Shown here piece after piece: positions 21,165 through 33,000 of a stretch of 64,000 bases of DNA. Below the pieces are notes generated by a model. That model did not search any database. It was given only the letters and a program-made list of their open reading frames with translations, and was not told the origin of the DNA. Source of the DNA: Nymphaea colorata (lineage: Eukaryota; Streptophyta; Magnoliopsida; Nymphaeales; Nymphaeaceae); assembly GCF_008831285.2 (NCBI RefSeq), contig NC_045138.2, positions 42,649,115 through 42,713,114 on the forward strand, in the 5' to 3' direction. Both the position numbers and the translations under genes were made by a program. The stretch's first letter is position 1. Every line of letters begins with the position of its first letter.

Positions 21165-24100
21165 CCCACAAGCTGAGCGTGGTAGGGACAATGCTCAGCT
21201 TGTCTCCAAATTCTTTGAACTTAGCAGATCCAAGAGGTTTGGTCAGTCCATCTGCTATTTGCTTGGATGATCTAATAGACTTGATTGAGATATTTCTTTT
21301 TGATACGTGATCTCACACAAATTGAAAATCAACTTCGATGTGCTTTGTACGAGCATGAAAAATAGGGTTCGCTGCTAAGTATAATGTCCCTATATTGTCG
21401 CACCACAATATTGGAGTTCCAGTGCATGACATTCCCAATTCGATCAGTAGGGCTCTCAGCCATAAGAGTTCCACAGCAGCACATGCAAGAGAATTATATT
21501 CAGCTTCTGTACTTGAACAAGCCATGGTTCGTTGCTTCTTAGATGCCTAGGAGATAGGATTATTACCCAAGAATGTTACACATCCACCTGTTGATTTTCT
21601 ATCTTTAGCACTTCCAGCCCAGTTGGCGTCAGCAAATGTGCTTAAGTAAAGATGATCTGAATTTTGAATGCATAATCCAAGCTGGCTTGTGCCCTGTAAA
21701 TGTCTGAGAATCTGCTTGATGAGCCTCCAATGGTATTCCAAGGGTTGATGCATGTAATTACATGCTCGATTTACTGCAAATGTTACATCCGGACATGTCA
21801 GGGTAAGATATTGTACTGCACCCACCACGCTCCGATAGAGAGTAGGATCCGAGAAAGGAGCGCTAGATCCCGAAACATGACCAGCTGGCATAGGTGTTTG
21901 GACGGGTTTGGCATTTGTCATGTTAGCTTTTTGTAGTACATTGTAAAGATAGGTTCCTTGCCGAAGAACCAAATAGTTGGGCTGCCGAGTCACCTCTATG
22001 TCGAGAAAATATGATAAATCACCCAAGTCCTTGACTGAAAAGAATGCCCGAAGTTTGGCGAGAGTTAGATTTATGAGCTCATCAGTTGATCCAAAGATGA
22101 TAACATCATCAACATAGACTAAAATATATATCTTTTCACATCCTTGGTGAAAAATAAAGAGAGACGCGTCTGATTGAGATATCTGAAATCTAATGTCGCT
22201 GAGAAAAGTACTCAGGTGTTAATACCATGCTCGAGGGGCCTGCTTTAATCCATACAATGCTTTGTTGAGTTTGCAAACATGAGATGAAAAACTTGGATCT
22301 TCAAACCCTTCTGGTTGGGTGATGTAAACGTCTTCATTAAGTAAGCCATTTAGGAATGCATTATCAAAGTCGAGCTGGCAAAAAGACCAAGCATGTTGGA
22401 CAATGATGGGCAGAATGATGCGAATTGTGGTGGGCTTAACTGTGGGACTGAAAGTCTCAAAATAGTCTATCCCGGCTTCTTGTGAGAATCCTTAAGCAAC
22501 TAGACATCTCTTGTACCTTGAATTGGAACCATTAGCAGTGCGTTTAATCTTGTATATCCATTTAGTATCAATAATATTATACTCTGGCCATCGTGGTACT
22601 AGATTTCAGGTTTGATTTTTATGCAGCACATGTATTTCTTGTCGCATAGCATTAATCCAATGAGTAATACTGCTGGCTTCCTTGAATGTGACTGGCTTCT
22701 GTTCGATTCCCATCTTTATTTGAGTGGGAAACATCTTGGGTTTGAGAGAACTTGTCATAGAACAAGTGACCATTTGATGTGACTGAGATGACACACCTTT
22801 TATAGAACGGGTGATCCTTCTATGCAAGTGTGTTAATGACCATCGAGCAGTGGTGATGGTGTCTTGGCTTCCCTTTGTGGACGGTTGATCTGGAACAGCA
22901 GTAATATGTGGTATGTCTGGTTGAGTTTGGATTGCTTTGGTCTAAGCCTCACTCGGTTGGCCTTCTATATTGATTGCTAGTGGAATGATGACACTTTCTG
23001 TATGAGAGTCGCTCACTGCGGTTTGCCCTGGGTCTGTTGTATTGCATGCACTATAAGGAGAAGAATGAAAATGAAATTGAAATGCCCATTGTTGAAGATC
23101 AGCCTCTTGAATCGAGATATCACTAGTGTTGCTGGAGCCTTTAGAGTGCTCGTCAGAAAAAACATGTTGAGAAATTAGCACTTGCCTTGATTTGGAATCT
23201 AGACATATATATCCATTGTGCCGACTCCCATATCTAATAAAAATGCAAGGAGTTGTCTTTGGTTGAAACTTGTTTTCATTACTTAACGTCAATAATGGAT
23301 AGCACTTGGATCCAAAAACTCGAAGAAAACTATAATTGGGAAGTTGATTGAATATCATTTGAAACAGTGATGTCCGATCTAGTTTGACAGTGGGCAGCCA
23401 ATTGATTATATAGACAACCTTTCTAAAGGCTTCCACCCCAAACCGATGATGAAATTGAGCATCATGAAGCATACTTAATCTGGTTTCAACTACATGTCAA
23501 TTTTTTCTTTTCTACAATCCCGTTTTGTTCAGGTGTATATGGGCATGAAAAATGGTGCATAATTTCCTGGTTTTCCAACTCGTTTTCAAGATTTCTATTG
23601 CAAAATTCCCCTCCATTAACTGATTGAACAGTTTTGATGGTAGTTCCCAACTGGTTTTCCACAAGAGTTTTGAAACTGACAAAACACTGATATACGTCAC
23701 CTTTATTTTTCAATGGAAACAGCCAAGTAAAGCAGGAATAGTTATCAATAATCAATAGAAAATACTTAAAAACATCTTGGGATTCCACCAGGGCTGGTCC
23801 CCAAACATCCAAGTAAAGGAGTTCAAGAGGTTTAGCGGCATGAAAAGACGACAAGGGAAATGACAACTTGTGCACCTTTCCGATTAGACAATGTTCACAC
23901 ACCTTTTTTAGAATAGGACTGTTTATTGAGATGTAATTGAGAGCATTAAGCAAAAATAATATGTTCCTATTAGCATGTCTGAGTCACCGATGTCATTCCT
24001 CATACGACCCTCGAACCTTCTTCATTTGTCGAGCCACACACGCCTTCTTGATGTCATCACTAGATCTAGTCTTTACTTGAATCGAGTAAAGACCATTACT

Positions 24101-24604
24101 AGTTTTCAGTCCTCGAAGAAGTATTGTTCCTGTCTTGTGGTCCTTGATCACAAATTCAGATAGAGTAAATTAAAAAATGCAATCATTATCAGATGTAAAA
24201 CGACCCACAGAATCAGATTGTGTGTTATCTTGGGAACACAATCTATTTTTCAAAATAAAATCAGTCCCTTGAATATTAACCTGTAAGTCCCCTACGTGAG
24301 AAATAGGGAGGAACTAACTGTTTCCAACCATTATGGATTCTGAGCCTGAGTATGTCTGTTTGTTCTCTAGATTTTCGTCATTTGCGACAATGTTATTGGT
24401 TGCCCCAGTATCTGGATACCAATACTCGTCACCTGATTCTTGTAATGTTAGGGTTGAGAATGCGCAAGGATTAATATCCCAGCACGTCTTGGCTGTGTGA
24501 CCCTTACGGCCATAATATTGACACTCGATGATCTTCTTAGATGGCAAGGCAGTTTGCTGGTGGTTTGGTTGTGAAGAATTGTTCAGCTGAAAACCAGTCA
24601 TTTG
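21165..24604 (-). pseudogene. pol: copia pol: zinc knuckle, protease, integrase, RT, RNase H
   Basis: Polyprotein for copia replication. From right to left on the minus strand: a nucleocapsid knuckle near 24500 reading CQYYGRKGHTAKTC, with the second Cys changed to Tyr; protease motif WYPDTGATNNIV (about 24395-24430); integrase HHCC end (CEHCLIGK, about 23890) and core with LDVWGPA (about 23800) and SVNGGEF (about 23600), where SDGGEF is usual; the VFG/YICLDSKSRQ region (about 23190-23330); RT with YVDD intact (22104-22115); RNase H with [28 protein letters not shown] and IADGLTKPL (about 21235-21525). Stops or frameshifts occur near 21548, 22217, 22496, 22941 and 23480. The integrase change alone would likely abolish insertion. 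Confidence 0.92.
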
Positions 24605-24639
24605 GGTAGTGTTTGATGGCCAGGAAATGTGGAATTGGA

Positions 24640-27600
24640 AATATATTTCTGGAAATATATTTCCTGGAATAAAGGAATGAGAAAAATCTTTCCGATTCCC
24701 ATTTTGATGTGTGTATGATGACTGAGAAATATATTTCCAGTGTTTGATGATAAAGAAATATATTTCCAAATTTCTAGATTATTTCTTAGTTTGATAATAA
24801 GAAACCATACTTCCAGATTTACATAATCTTTTGATATAGTTTCTTAAACACACAGATAAATTGTAAACCATCTACCAAACCATGACCAGCGATGCAATGA
24901 ACCTGAAGATCAACTACTAGTTATTCAACAACTATAATCTTAATATGATAACAGCACATTTTGGCTTGTGATACGGGTGTGTTTGTGTGTGTGCTTGTGA
25001 TAACAGCACAAAGCCAAGTGCGTGTGTAGAGTATCCACTAATGTCCATTTTGTCTAGTGTGAACCATTCCTGCTCTTTTTTATTTGTTTTGGGCAGTATG
25101 AGCAATGACTAAACATCCTTCAATCTCAGCTTTTTCCTTTCACATTCTTATGAAGAAAACGTGACATTTCCAAATGCACCAAACAACAGCAACAAAAATG
25201 AGTCAACAAACTTCTCTCACCAAAGAAAGCAAAAAAGCTCACAACTAAGAATCAAGGTTGGAAAATTTTATCATTACATATAATCCAAAGGTTCAAGTTT
25301 ATGAATCTCTTCCCTTCTTCATCCAGGACCAACAAGCCAGAATGAGAGAAGGCCTACGAAATGTATATAATGAGAAATACGAAAGCAAAAATTTAAGGAT
25401 ATGAGTTGCACTCACACTTACAAACATAAAGTCAATTTTTTTTTTCACTTACTCAGGAAACATGACACATGGATCAATCATAATATAACGATCATAATGC
25501 CTCACAAGCATGCAATTCATTCCAATTTCTCCAGGCCACCAATTGGGAGAATACGCAAAGGTGGACCACCTGGTCCCTCATAAAATTGCTCCATTTTTCA
25601 TTGGACTGCATCCTTTATACTTTTTCCAGCCCCCTCCAACTTTCCAGAATTTTTGGAAGACAATTTTGATGTTCGAGCACCTTAAGCAAGCAAACAAATG
25701 CTTTAGGATTCCAAAATTATTAGAAGAACTAAGAAGAAGCATTTAAATGATATAGGCAGTGGTAAACTTTTGACATCATATCCAATATGAATGGAAACAT
25801 CACTTTGTTCCACACTTGAAAACATGAAATTCGGACAATATCACTCTTGCCTACTTCTTTCCACAAACTCCAAATCAGATAATTTGATTGCCATACATAG
25901 ATGACAACAGAGCAGCCTCGTAGATGATCCTATCCAGCTTTCCAAGCTTCCAACGCTCCAAACTATTTATACTGGGCAACCACAGTTAAAACTTTTTGGC
26001 ATAAAAGCCAAAGTTGCATTTTCATGGCCAGTATCATTAAGATCAAAATTTTCCATATTAAGAAAGAAAATAGAAAAATCCTGCTGAAACACTTTCCAAG
26101 TTTGAAAAGAAACCCATTCAATCTAAACTGATGTAAAAGAAGGATATGATCAGAGCTAAAATCTCAATGTCTCAGTGAGACACCATTACAGGCAAGAAAA
26201 AATGACCAGCCAAATCTGTGTTGTGCATTCTAGTCAACTCATGTCAGTATATATTTATAGACTTATTTTCTAAAAGCAACAATTCATTAACCATTCAATT
26301 TTGAAGAATATTTGTAAAAAAAGGGACCATTTGGCTAATTGACATTCTTGTATGATCTCCATTTACAAACATGAACATGCAATTTTACAAAATTTTCAAC
26401 TTGTCAAACAAATTTTGATTGTAATTTGTAATGCATTACTGTCACCTAGCCAGAGAAGAAGAAGGGGAACGAAGGATTATATTGGCTGAAACTCTACATG
26501 ACTAAGGAGGAAATTCACAGATTAAGCTGGTCAAAGACTCAAAGCTACATACAGATTGCAAACTCCCAAAGATACAACATAAATTGGCTCAGATGTTCAT
26601 GTTCTTCACTGTTACCTCGGTTAGCTCACCTTATTGGCTGCTCTTTGCTCATGCCTTTTACTTGCCAGTTGACTGTGACTTATGACTCCACAAGAAACAT
26701 TCTAGGTATACCATGAACACAGGGAAAAAGAAAAAAATATCTTGAGCTTCCCAAAATTTAAACTTTTGTTCATAAATCCTATAAGCTTGCCAAACAGTGA
26801 TAGAATACCCCTAGCTTGGGTGAAACTAATGTTGTATGTTAGAATATGTATCAGGAAATTTTCAGGTAAACTGGTCTGTGCAGCAAATTTTTCAACTCAG
26901 ATTTTTCTACATACTTTACATACTAAAAGGTCGTAGTGTGAACAACGTTCTCCAATTACCTGAAAGAAGTTTTGATTGCCATTAGAAGACTAAATGGAAT
27001 TGAGAATAAGATCAGGATTCATACAAAGATACAATGGACGTAAGGCAAAACAAGTCCTTTCTGAACCCCTTTGTTGCAGCCTTCAAATAAGAAACGGGAA
27101 TTGGGCGACTAAAACAATCGTCACAAGGAAAGAAACCTAGGCCATTCCATTGCATGTTGTGAATGTCAGGGAAATGAAATGAAAACCTCCCAAGTGTAAT
27201 TAGAGGACGAATAGTGGAACAGGGCAGATGTTGCTAATCCCAACATGGGTGCATTTAGATACTTGAATATGTAGAAAAAATCACAACAACGCCCCTTAAG
27301 CATCATGAATCTCAGAAGGAAAATCAATCAAGAACAGATGAACTATGTCTACCACTACCAACTTGATTCAGACAAGCATCACAAAGGTACATTGGAATCT
27401 AGATCAAGAAAAAGATTGGGCGCCTTCTTCAGACATCAATAATTCATCAAGTGAGAAAATGATAATGAAAAAAAATGAGGGGAAGGGGCATTTACGAGTA
27501 TCCTTCATTCTTGAGCTCCCTCACCACACTACGGAGGCACTTTTCCTTGATCGACCTCAACGCCGACCTCAACACGGAGGCTCGCCAATGTTGCTCGAGG

Positions 27601-27830
27601 GTTTGTTAGAAGGCTTCCGAGGCACTTATTTTTGGGCTTGGACTCCGAAAGAGTTAAAAAGGAAAGCTGCTGCACTCAGTATGCATTTTTTTTATTGCTT
27701 CAAAAGATTTTGCAATATTTGCATTTTATTTTTACCAAAAGAGCTCTCTTCAGTGGAAAACCATCCCCCTTAGTGGGCAGGAAAGCCATAAAAGGAACTA
27801 AATAAGTTGGAGAAGGCAAACCAGAAGGAA
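24640..27830. other. interior of the TIR element, no recognised coding
   Basis: AT-rich sequence with short frames only. The frame at 27345-27773 (plus) gives 142 residues without a motif I recognise. 27810-28020 encodes a charged, Lys/Glu-rich stretch (KKDDADWKKF) that could be a captured exon fragment, but I cannot name a source. Confidence 0.4.
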
Positions 27831-28008
27831 CGGGAAAGGAAGAAAGATGATGCGGATTGGAAGAAATTTGTCTTTGCAAGAAGCTCTTTTAAAGACTATC
27901 AGAATCGGGAGTCGTTGCCAAAATCCTTGTTTCCCCACATGGAAGCCGCTGCACAAACGAGAGAGGAAGAGACAAAAGACTTGTTCTTCAGCAAGGGTGA
28001 AAGAGAGA

Positions 28009-28197
28009 AGGAGGGGAGCAGGAGAGTGAGAGGGCCAGAGAGACGATGAGGGGAGCAAGAGAGTGAGAGGGCCAGAGAGACGATGAGGGGAGAAAGAGAG
28101 TGAGAGGGCGAGGGAGATGACGAAGGGAGCAGAAGAGTGAGAGGACCAGCTAGACGATGAGGGGAGGAGGAGGGTGAGAGGGCGACAGAGATGGCGA
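28009..28197 (+). repeat. 37-bp minisatellite, about five copies
   Basis: The unit is purine-rich, starting GAGGGGAGCAAGAGAGTGAG and continuing AGGGCCAGAGAGACGAT. The first two copies are near identical and later ones diverge. The high purine bias gives long open frames on both strands that are not genes. Confidence 0.85.
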
Positions 28198-28482
28198 GCA
28201 GCAGGCAGAAGGGAGGCAACGAAGGGAGGCAGCTGTGGGCCTGCGGCAGGAGGGAGCCGATGTGGGAGGCAATGCGTGGGTGCCCTAACGGGCAAAAAAA
28301 AAAAAACCCGAAAATATGTTTCCACCTCTGGCGGTGGAAACATATTTTCAGAACAAAATTTCCGGTTTCGACATTAATGGTAACAAAAAAATTTCCACGT
28401 TTGATAAACCAAAAATATTTTGAAAATTTGAATTTTTTTTCCTGGGCTACAATACATTTTCTGGCCATCAAACACTACCTTG

Positions 28483-29256
28483 CTGATTATTGAATTGATT
28501 TTGGACCAGCAGAAGAGAATGGTTTTTACCACGGCCACCTCTTCCTTGATAAAAGCATCGACCACGCCCACGTCCGTGGGCTCGAATGGTATTGAAGGCT
28601 GTTATAGTAACTTGCTTTTCCATAGGTGGCTCAGCAACATCATGTTTCATAAGTTGAAGACATGTTTCTTGATTCAGTAAAAGATCATAAAGCTCAGCAA
28701 AACTAGGCATTTTTGTTGAGGACGTGACTATAGTGGTGACCGAACTCTCCTACTTTGATGGAAGTCCATTAAGCATGATTTGAACTAAATCTTCATTTGG
28801 CGTATGACAGCCAGCTGCATCAAGAGAATCAACTAAAAATTTAACTTTTTGCAAGTAAGAAATCATATCCGAGATACCTTTCTTGATGAACATCAGCTCT
28901 TTCTTTAATAACATGATCTGCAATGGAGACAGCGAACCATAGGATTTTTCCAATGCCATCCAGTCTTCTCGCGCTGAGCGAGTCCTGATTATTTGACCAA
29001 GAACAGCTTCAAAAACGGTGCCTTTGATCCAGCTTAAAACCAATTGGTCTGATTTTTTCCATACGGCAAACTCAGGATTGAGTTCATCTTTGCCATCTCT
29101 TAGAATAGTTTCTAATGGAGCTTCACCAGATCCATCAACAAACTTCATCAAATCTTGAGATATAATCACAGATTCAAGTTGACTCCTCCACAGCAAATAG
29201 TTATCTCTGTTTAGCTTCATAGAGACAAGGCTTGCAATTGACGAAGACGATGCCAT
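28483..29256 (-). pseudogene. gag: copia gag, N-terminal part
   Basis: Capsid protein of the 20844-29604 element. The likely start is the ATG at 29256 (MASSSSIASLVSMKLNRDNY), shortly after the primer-binding site, a normal copia position. The protein shows the copia gag pattern: LNRDNYLLWRSQLE, FAVWKKSDQLVLSWI, WMALEKSYGS, LKKELMFIKKG and ISDMISYLQKVK. A stop follows GLPSK near 28753. A basic Arg/Gly-rich stretch (HGRGRGR...GRGGRG) is at about 28530-28580. The chain is cut at 28483 by the TIR element and resumes at 24601 with the Ser/Gln-rich segment before the zinc knuckle. Confidence 0.9.
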
Positions 29257-29271
29257 GTGCTTGATGGCAAG

Positions 29272-29285
29272 TGGCTTTGATACAA
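29272..29285 (-). other. copia primer-binding site
   Basis: Minus-strand TTGTATCAAAGCCA starts immediately after the LTR end (TTTCTTCCA). It differs at two positions from TGGTATCAGAGCCA, the initiator-Met tRNA complement used by many plant copia elements. Confidence 0.8.
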
Positions 29286-29604
29286 TGGAAGAAATGAGAA
29301 ACAAGAGAGAGAGGAGATGACGACTCAAGAGGATGAGTAACTCCCTTGCGTTGTTTTCTGAAAGAGTATTTCTTCTCTTATATAGTATGATTTGTAAAGC
29401 GTTGCAAGACTTGGGATAAATACAATGTGTAGTCTAAGTATGGTAGTACAACAATAATATAACGTTTGAGAGGTAACATTAAGTTTGAATTCAAAACTTT
29501 CTTTCCTTAGTTGAGTCTCTCCTCCATCCGGCAGTCTCTTCTTGCCAAGTTTAGTGGATTCAATTTCCATTGTTTCTCCTTGACATCATGGAGAATCTTT
29601 CACA
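29286..29604 (-). repeat. copia 5' LTR
   Basis: 319 bp, paired with 20844-21160. It begins TGTGAAAGATTCTCCATG on the minus strand. A TATA-like site (ATACTATATAAGAG, minus strand, about 29380) is present in both LTRs. Confidence 0.95.
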
Positions 29605-29609
29605 AGGAC

Positions 29610-29988
29610 TACCATTTGTTAGTGAAGTGGGGTTCATTAAGTTCAGTTGGGTTATTCATGCAAAATGAGCCAAATAAAGTTTCAATAAGCTAGAAAGGAG
29701 GAACTTGAAACCTATTATAAGGTCAGGAAGGGGTATTTAGTTTTAATCTTTGCTTGGTAACCTCATTTATAAGTTTTTTCGATGGTTCATGACCAAACTA
29801 ATAAAAATGACATAGGGTTAGCATAGAGTGTTAGGGTAGAGATCAACCATCTTGGACAACCTAAGGTAATGTGACTCTATCCAAGGGCTATGGGCCAGAC
29901 CAGTTCGAACATGGATTAAAGTAGTACTAAAATCATGAAGATAGAGTAAAATGGCCATTTAATAGTGTGAAAATTTTGGGTGTTTATG
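29610..29988 (-). repeat. long gypsy LTR copy V, LTR start portion
   Basis: The right side ends AAAATGGCCATTTAATAG...AAAATTTTGGGTGTTTATG. On the minus strand this is an LTR start, ...AAACACCCAAAATTTTC, then CCATTTT. The same layout begins the LTRs at 45083 (minus), 50189 (plus) and 56692 (plus). It was separated from 16700-20838 by the copia insertion. Confidence 0.6.
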
Positions 29989-29989
29989 C

Positions 29990-31260
29990 ATGGCCAACTG
30001 TGCTATCAACAAAGGAAGTCTATGTTTGATAAAGGGTAATCATCCTTAGGAATAGACTTGCTGCGTTCCTTGGAAACTGTGCATATCCTGACCTTGTCGT
30101 TCTTATTAGGAACTATGACAATATTAGCTAACCATTATGGGCAGTCAATGGTTTTGATAAATTTAGCTTTAAGAAGGTCTTCCAGCTATTATTTGTCTTT
30201 ATCTTCTACTTGAGGACCTAATTTTCTGAGTTTCTGCATCAATGGACAATTTCTTGGTTTGGAAATTAATCTATGTTCCACAAATTTGGATTGAATCGTT
30301 GCATATTCTCACACGTGTAGACAAATGCCTTTTTGTAGTCTTTGAGGAATTGGACTAGCTGTTCTTATCCTTGATTCAAACCGGCACCTGTTTGGAGGAT
30401 TCATAGCTCTTCTTCTATTATGCTGTTCACCCCTTTGGTTGGTTTACTCAGCATAGTTTGGGGTGGGTCCTCTTTATGAGTTTGGGTTACTTAGAGAAAT
30501 CAGGTGCTTCTTCTTTCAGCACTTGATTATGTTTTGCCTGTGTTATTTCTTCTACATTCTATCTTTGCTTCTATATTTTATAAGCTTTGTTCTTTGTGCT
30601 TTCCTATAACTTGGAGATAAGTATGAGTCTCTAAATATGATGGAATACCAAAGAGGTTCCTGTAAAATGCCGTTAGATGAAATGAAAGAGAGAGAGAGAG
30701 ACACATGATTTTAGACCAAGAACTGATCACACTTTTTTTATCAGATAAAAAGGAGGGGACCCTGCCATCCTTGCATTTAATGGAAGAAGAAAACTTGAGG
30801 AAACTAGGAAATCAAAGCAAAAACAAGCCCATTTCTTAGGCTTACCTCTTCTTCTTTTTCTCCATAGCTTTTCTCTTGTATCATAGACTACTAACCTGCT
30901 CTACCATCAAGTGGCTCGATACGTTCATCCTCATTAGCTCCTAGACTTTTGTAGGGCTTTTCATCTTCATTATCTCAAAGACTTTTGTAGGGCTTATAGC
31001 CCATATGAGTAATCATGTGGGACCCCTTTAACATGCTTGAAAATTGTTCATACAATGGGTGTTTCAAGAACAATGACACACATATCCTTCCTCCTGTCTT
31101 ATAGAAATTGTAGCATCTCCATTGAACTGCATTCATTTGACTGGTTGGTTGATCCATCCTTAGGCATGTCAAGTTGTTATTCTATTGATTTCTTGAGGTT
31201 GGTGTACATTGGGGACCTAGAGTATATAAGCAGGCCTTGGGATCATTGATTGGGGTAGTC
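29990..31260 (-). pseudogene. pol: Tat/Ogre-like gypsy pol fragment (pre-RT linker and RT start)
   Basis: Minus-strand protein from 31260 to 30930 (LRMDQPTSQMN, HPLYEQF, MGYKPYKSL) aligns with plus-strand 37290-37560 (LKCLRMVEPTSEVN, NPLYERF, IGYKPYKGP). This is therefore a second copy of the same polyprotein region in the opposite direction. Farther left, 30000-30400 gives the RT opening (LVQFLKDYKKAFVYTCENM, NSWKTFLKLNLSK, VDSTVGHA). RT stops right at the LTR start near 29988, which suggests that LTR inserted into RT here. Many stops. The 30430-30950 interval has a GA microsatellite and no clear domain. Confidence 0.65.
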
Positions 31261-31264
31261 TCTC

Positions 31265-33000
31265 TATTGACATGTAAAATTTTTGCAATCTTATATGCAA
31301 ACCGTATATATGATGTGAAATACATGTAGTCACCTCTGTTCCTTGTGTGAGATTTTGAGAAATGAGTCTTGACCTATCAGTATGAATTCAAACTATTCCT
31401 GATACCTATACCAGGGGTAATAAGCCTAAGGACTAGACTAAATGTTCCAATTTGCAAGTCTAAATGTTGCCAAAAACCTAAGATAGGAAACATGCCCTAA
31501 TTTTAAAATCATGTATGTTTTAAAATCTAAATAGATCTCAGAAATAGATAGTTGAATAAACTAAGAATCAATTTGATATGTTGTTCATGTTTGGATCATC
31601 ATTTATCAATGCAAATCAATAACCTAAATATACTATCACACATGCAAAATGAAGTCATATAGACCTAGAGTCTAGCTTTACTAGGACTTGGGTGTAGGAG
31701 ACCTATTAGAAAAATGGATCAAAATCTGAGGATTATAACATGACCTAAAAACATTTATTTGTTCTAAATTTGAAATAAGAGATGTTATAGAAATCAAAAT
31801 ATCATATCATGTGATTAAGACTCATGATCCAAAATTCTTGGTCAAAGATCGAGTGAATTTGATTTTGTATTCATGTAATTTGATCATCTAAAATCCAAAT
31901 TTTGAGCGAATGGTTCAATTCGATGATTAACATGGTTTAAAATCCTATCTTGAATCTAATTATGTGACTATTGACCATCATAATCCAAATCTTTTTGTGT
32001 ACAAGCTGAAATCCAAAACCCATGACCTGAGATTTGATATCTAAAATCTAAGGTTTGAGATGCAATTTGATATCCAAAATCTTAAATAAAAAATCTGAGG
32101 CATAAAATCAAAGATCCAACATTTGAGACTCAAAGTCCAATACCTAGAATCTAAGATTCGTAATCTAACATTTATGATCTAAAATCCATGATCCCATGTT
32201 TACAATCCAAGATCTAAAATCCAGTACTTGAGATCTAAAACACAAGATCCATAATCCAGGATCCAAAATCTGAGATCCCTAATCTGAGATTCACAATATG
32301 AAATTTATAATCTGTCATTATGATTCTTGAGGTCTAAATCCGGATTCATGATAATATAATGTTTATAATATCAAATCTAACTAAAATCTAGGATTTTGAT
32401 TACTAGGGCTAGGTTGACCAGAGGATTAGGTTCAGTTTTGCCTAAGCTGGGTTTGGACATACCTAGGGGTGGTTTTGATTGTGGTGAATATGTTTGATCC
32501 TAGTCAAACCATATGATCCATAATATAATCTCAATTGGACTTATGTACATGGATATTGAGAAAATTGACTAGATCTAGGCCATGAGACTAGGTTTATAGG
32601 TAGAGAGCTCTAAGATAGGTCTGGGTTAGGACTCAAAGAACTGAACTAAGATTAGAAAAGAAAGACCTAGGGTTTTTGAAATCATGTAAAAACTTAATTT
32701 TTGACAACATTTTAGAAAACTATGATTTTGAAATAGTTCCTGCATGCTATTAGCTAACCCCAACTTGGTTGCAGGCAAGGGGTGCATGGGAGTGAAAGGT
32801 GATCTAAGTGCATGTTAAATAGATCTGCAATGCATGTCTAATATAATCATAAAAGAAATGCAATCTGTTATACATGATGCAAAAGCAAAAGATAAGAAAT
32901 AATGGAATTGAAACAGAAAAAGAGAGAGAAACATACCATAAACAGGATGCATAAAGCAAAGCTGAAAACTCCATTGCAGATTCAGCTCAATTGCTGAGTG
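31265..33000 (-). repeat. long gypsy LTR fragment (copy IV), LTR 3' end side
   Basis: The left edge TATTGACATGTAAAATTTTTGC matches the left edge of the solo LTR at 39142 (TATTGACCATGTAAAATTTC). 31750-32740 matches 50843-51640 in order. It includes a ~350-bp run of degenerate GATCCAAAATCT-like units (31980-32340), then GGATTAGGTTCAG and TTTTAGAAAACTATGATTT. The right end (LTR start) is not found, so the copy is truncated. Confidence 0.6.

Larger units (their letters stand above)
24605..28479. mobile_element. TIR DNA element, 3875 bp, superfamily uncertain
   Basis: The ends are 26-bp inverted repeats with one mismatch, beginning GGTAGTGTTTGATGGCCAG at both ends (24605-24630 and 28454-28479). 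They are flanked by the 3-bp duplication TTG (24602-24604, 28480-28482). Removing the element and one TTG restores the copia gag frame, which confirms the borders. GGAAATATATTTC-like palindromes repeat near the left end, and related GAAAATATGTTTCC sequence near the right. A 3-bp duplication and GTGTTTG-type ends suggest PIF/Harbinger, though that group prefers TTA/TAA. No transposase is visible. It is probably non-autonomous, with filler or captured DNA. Confidence 0.85.
20844..29604 (-). mobile_element. complete Ty1/copia element, 8761 bp, with nested TIR element
   Basis: LTRs of 317 bp (20844-21160) and 319 bp (29286-29604) flank the body. A perfect 5-bp target duplication AGGAC lies outside (20839-20843 and 29605-29609). 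A Met-type primer-binding site (TTGTATCAAAGCCA on the minus strand, just left of 29286) and a purine-rich tract (CTTGTGGGAGCG, right of 21160) are correctly placed. The minus-strand order is gag, protease, integrase, RT, RNase H. Gag is split by a 3875-bp insertion at 24605-28479. Without it the element is about 4.9 kb, a normal copia size. Stops in several domains make it non-autonomous. Confidence 0.95.

Noticed and set aside
27798-28471. Two long minus-strand frames (181 and 190 residues)
   Set aside because: They cross the 37-bp purine minisatellite and give Ser/Leu/Pro repeats. They are artefacts of strand bias inside the TIR element.
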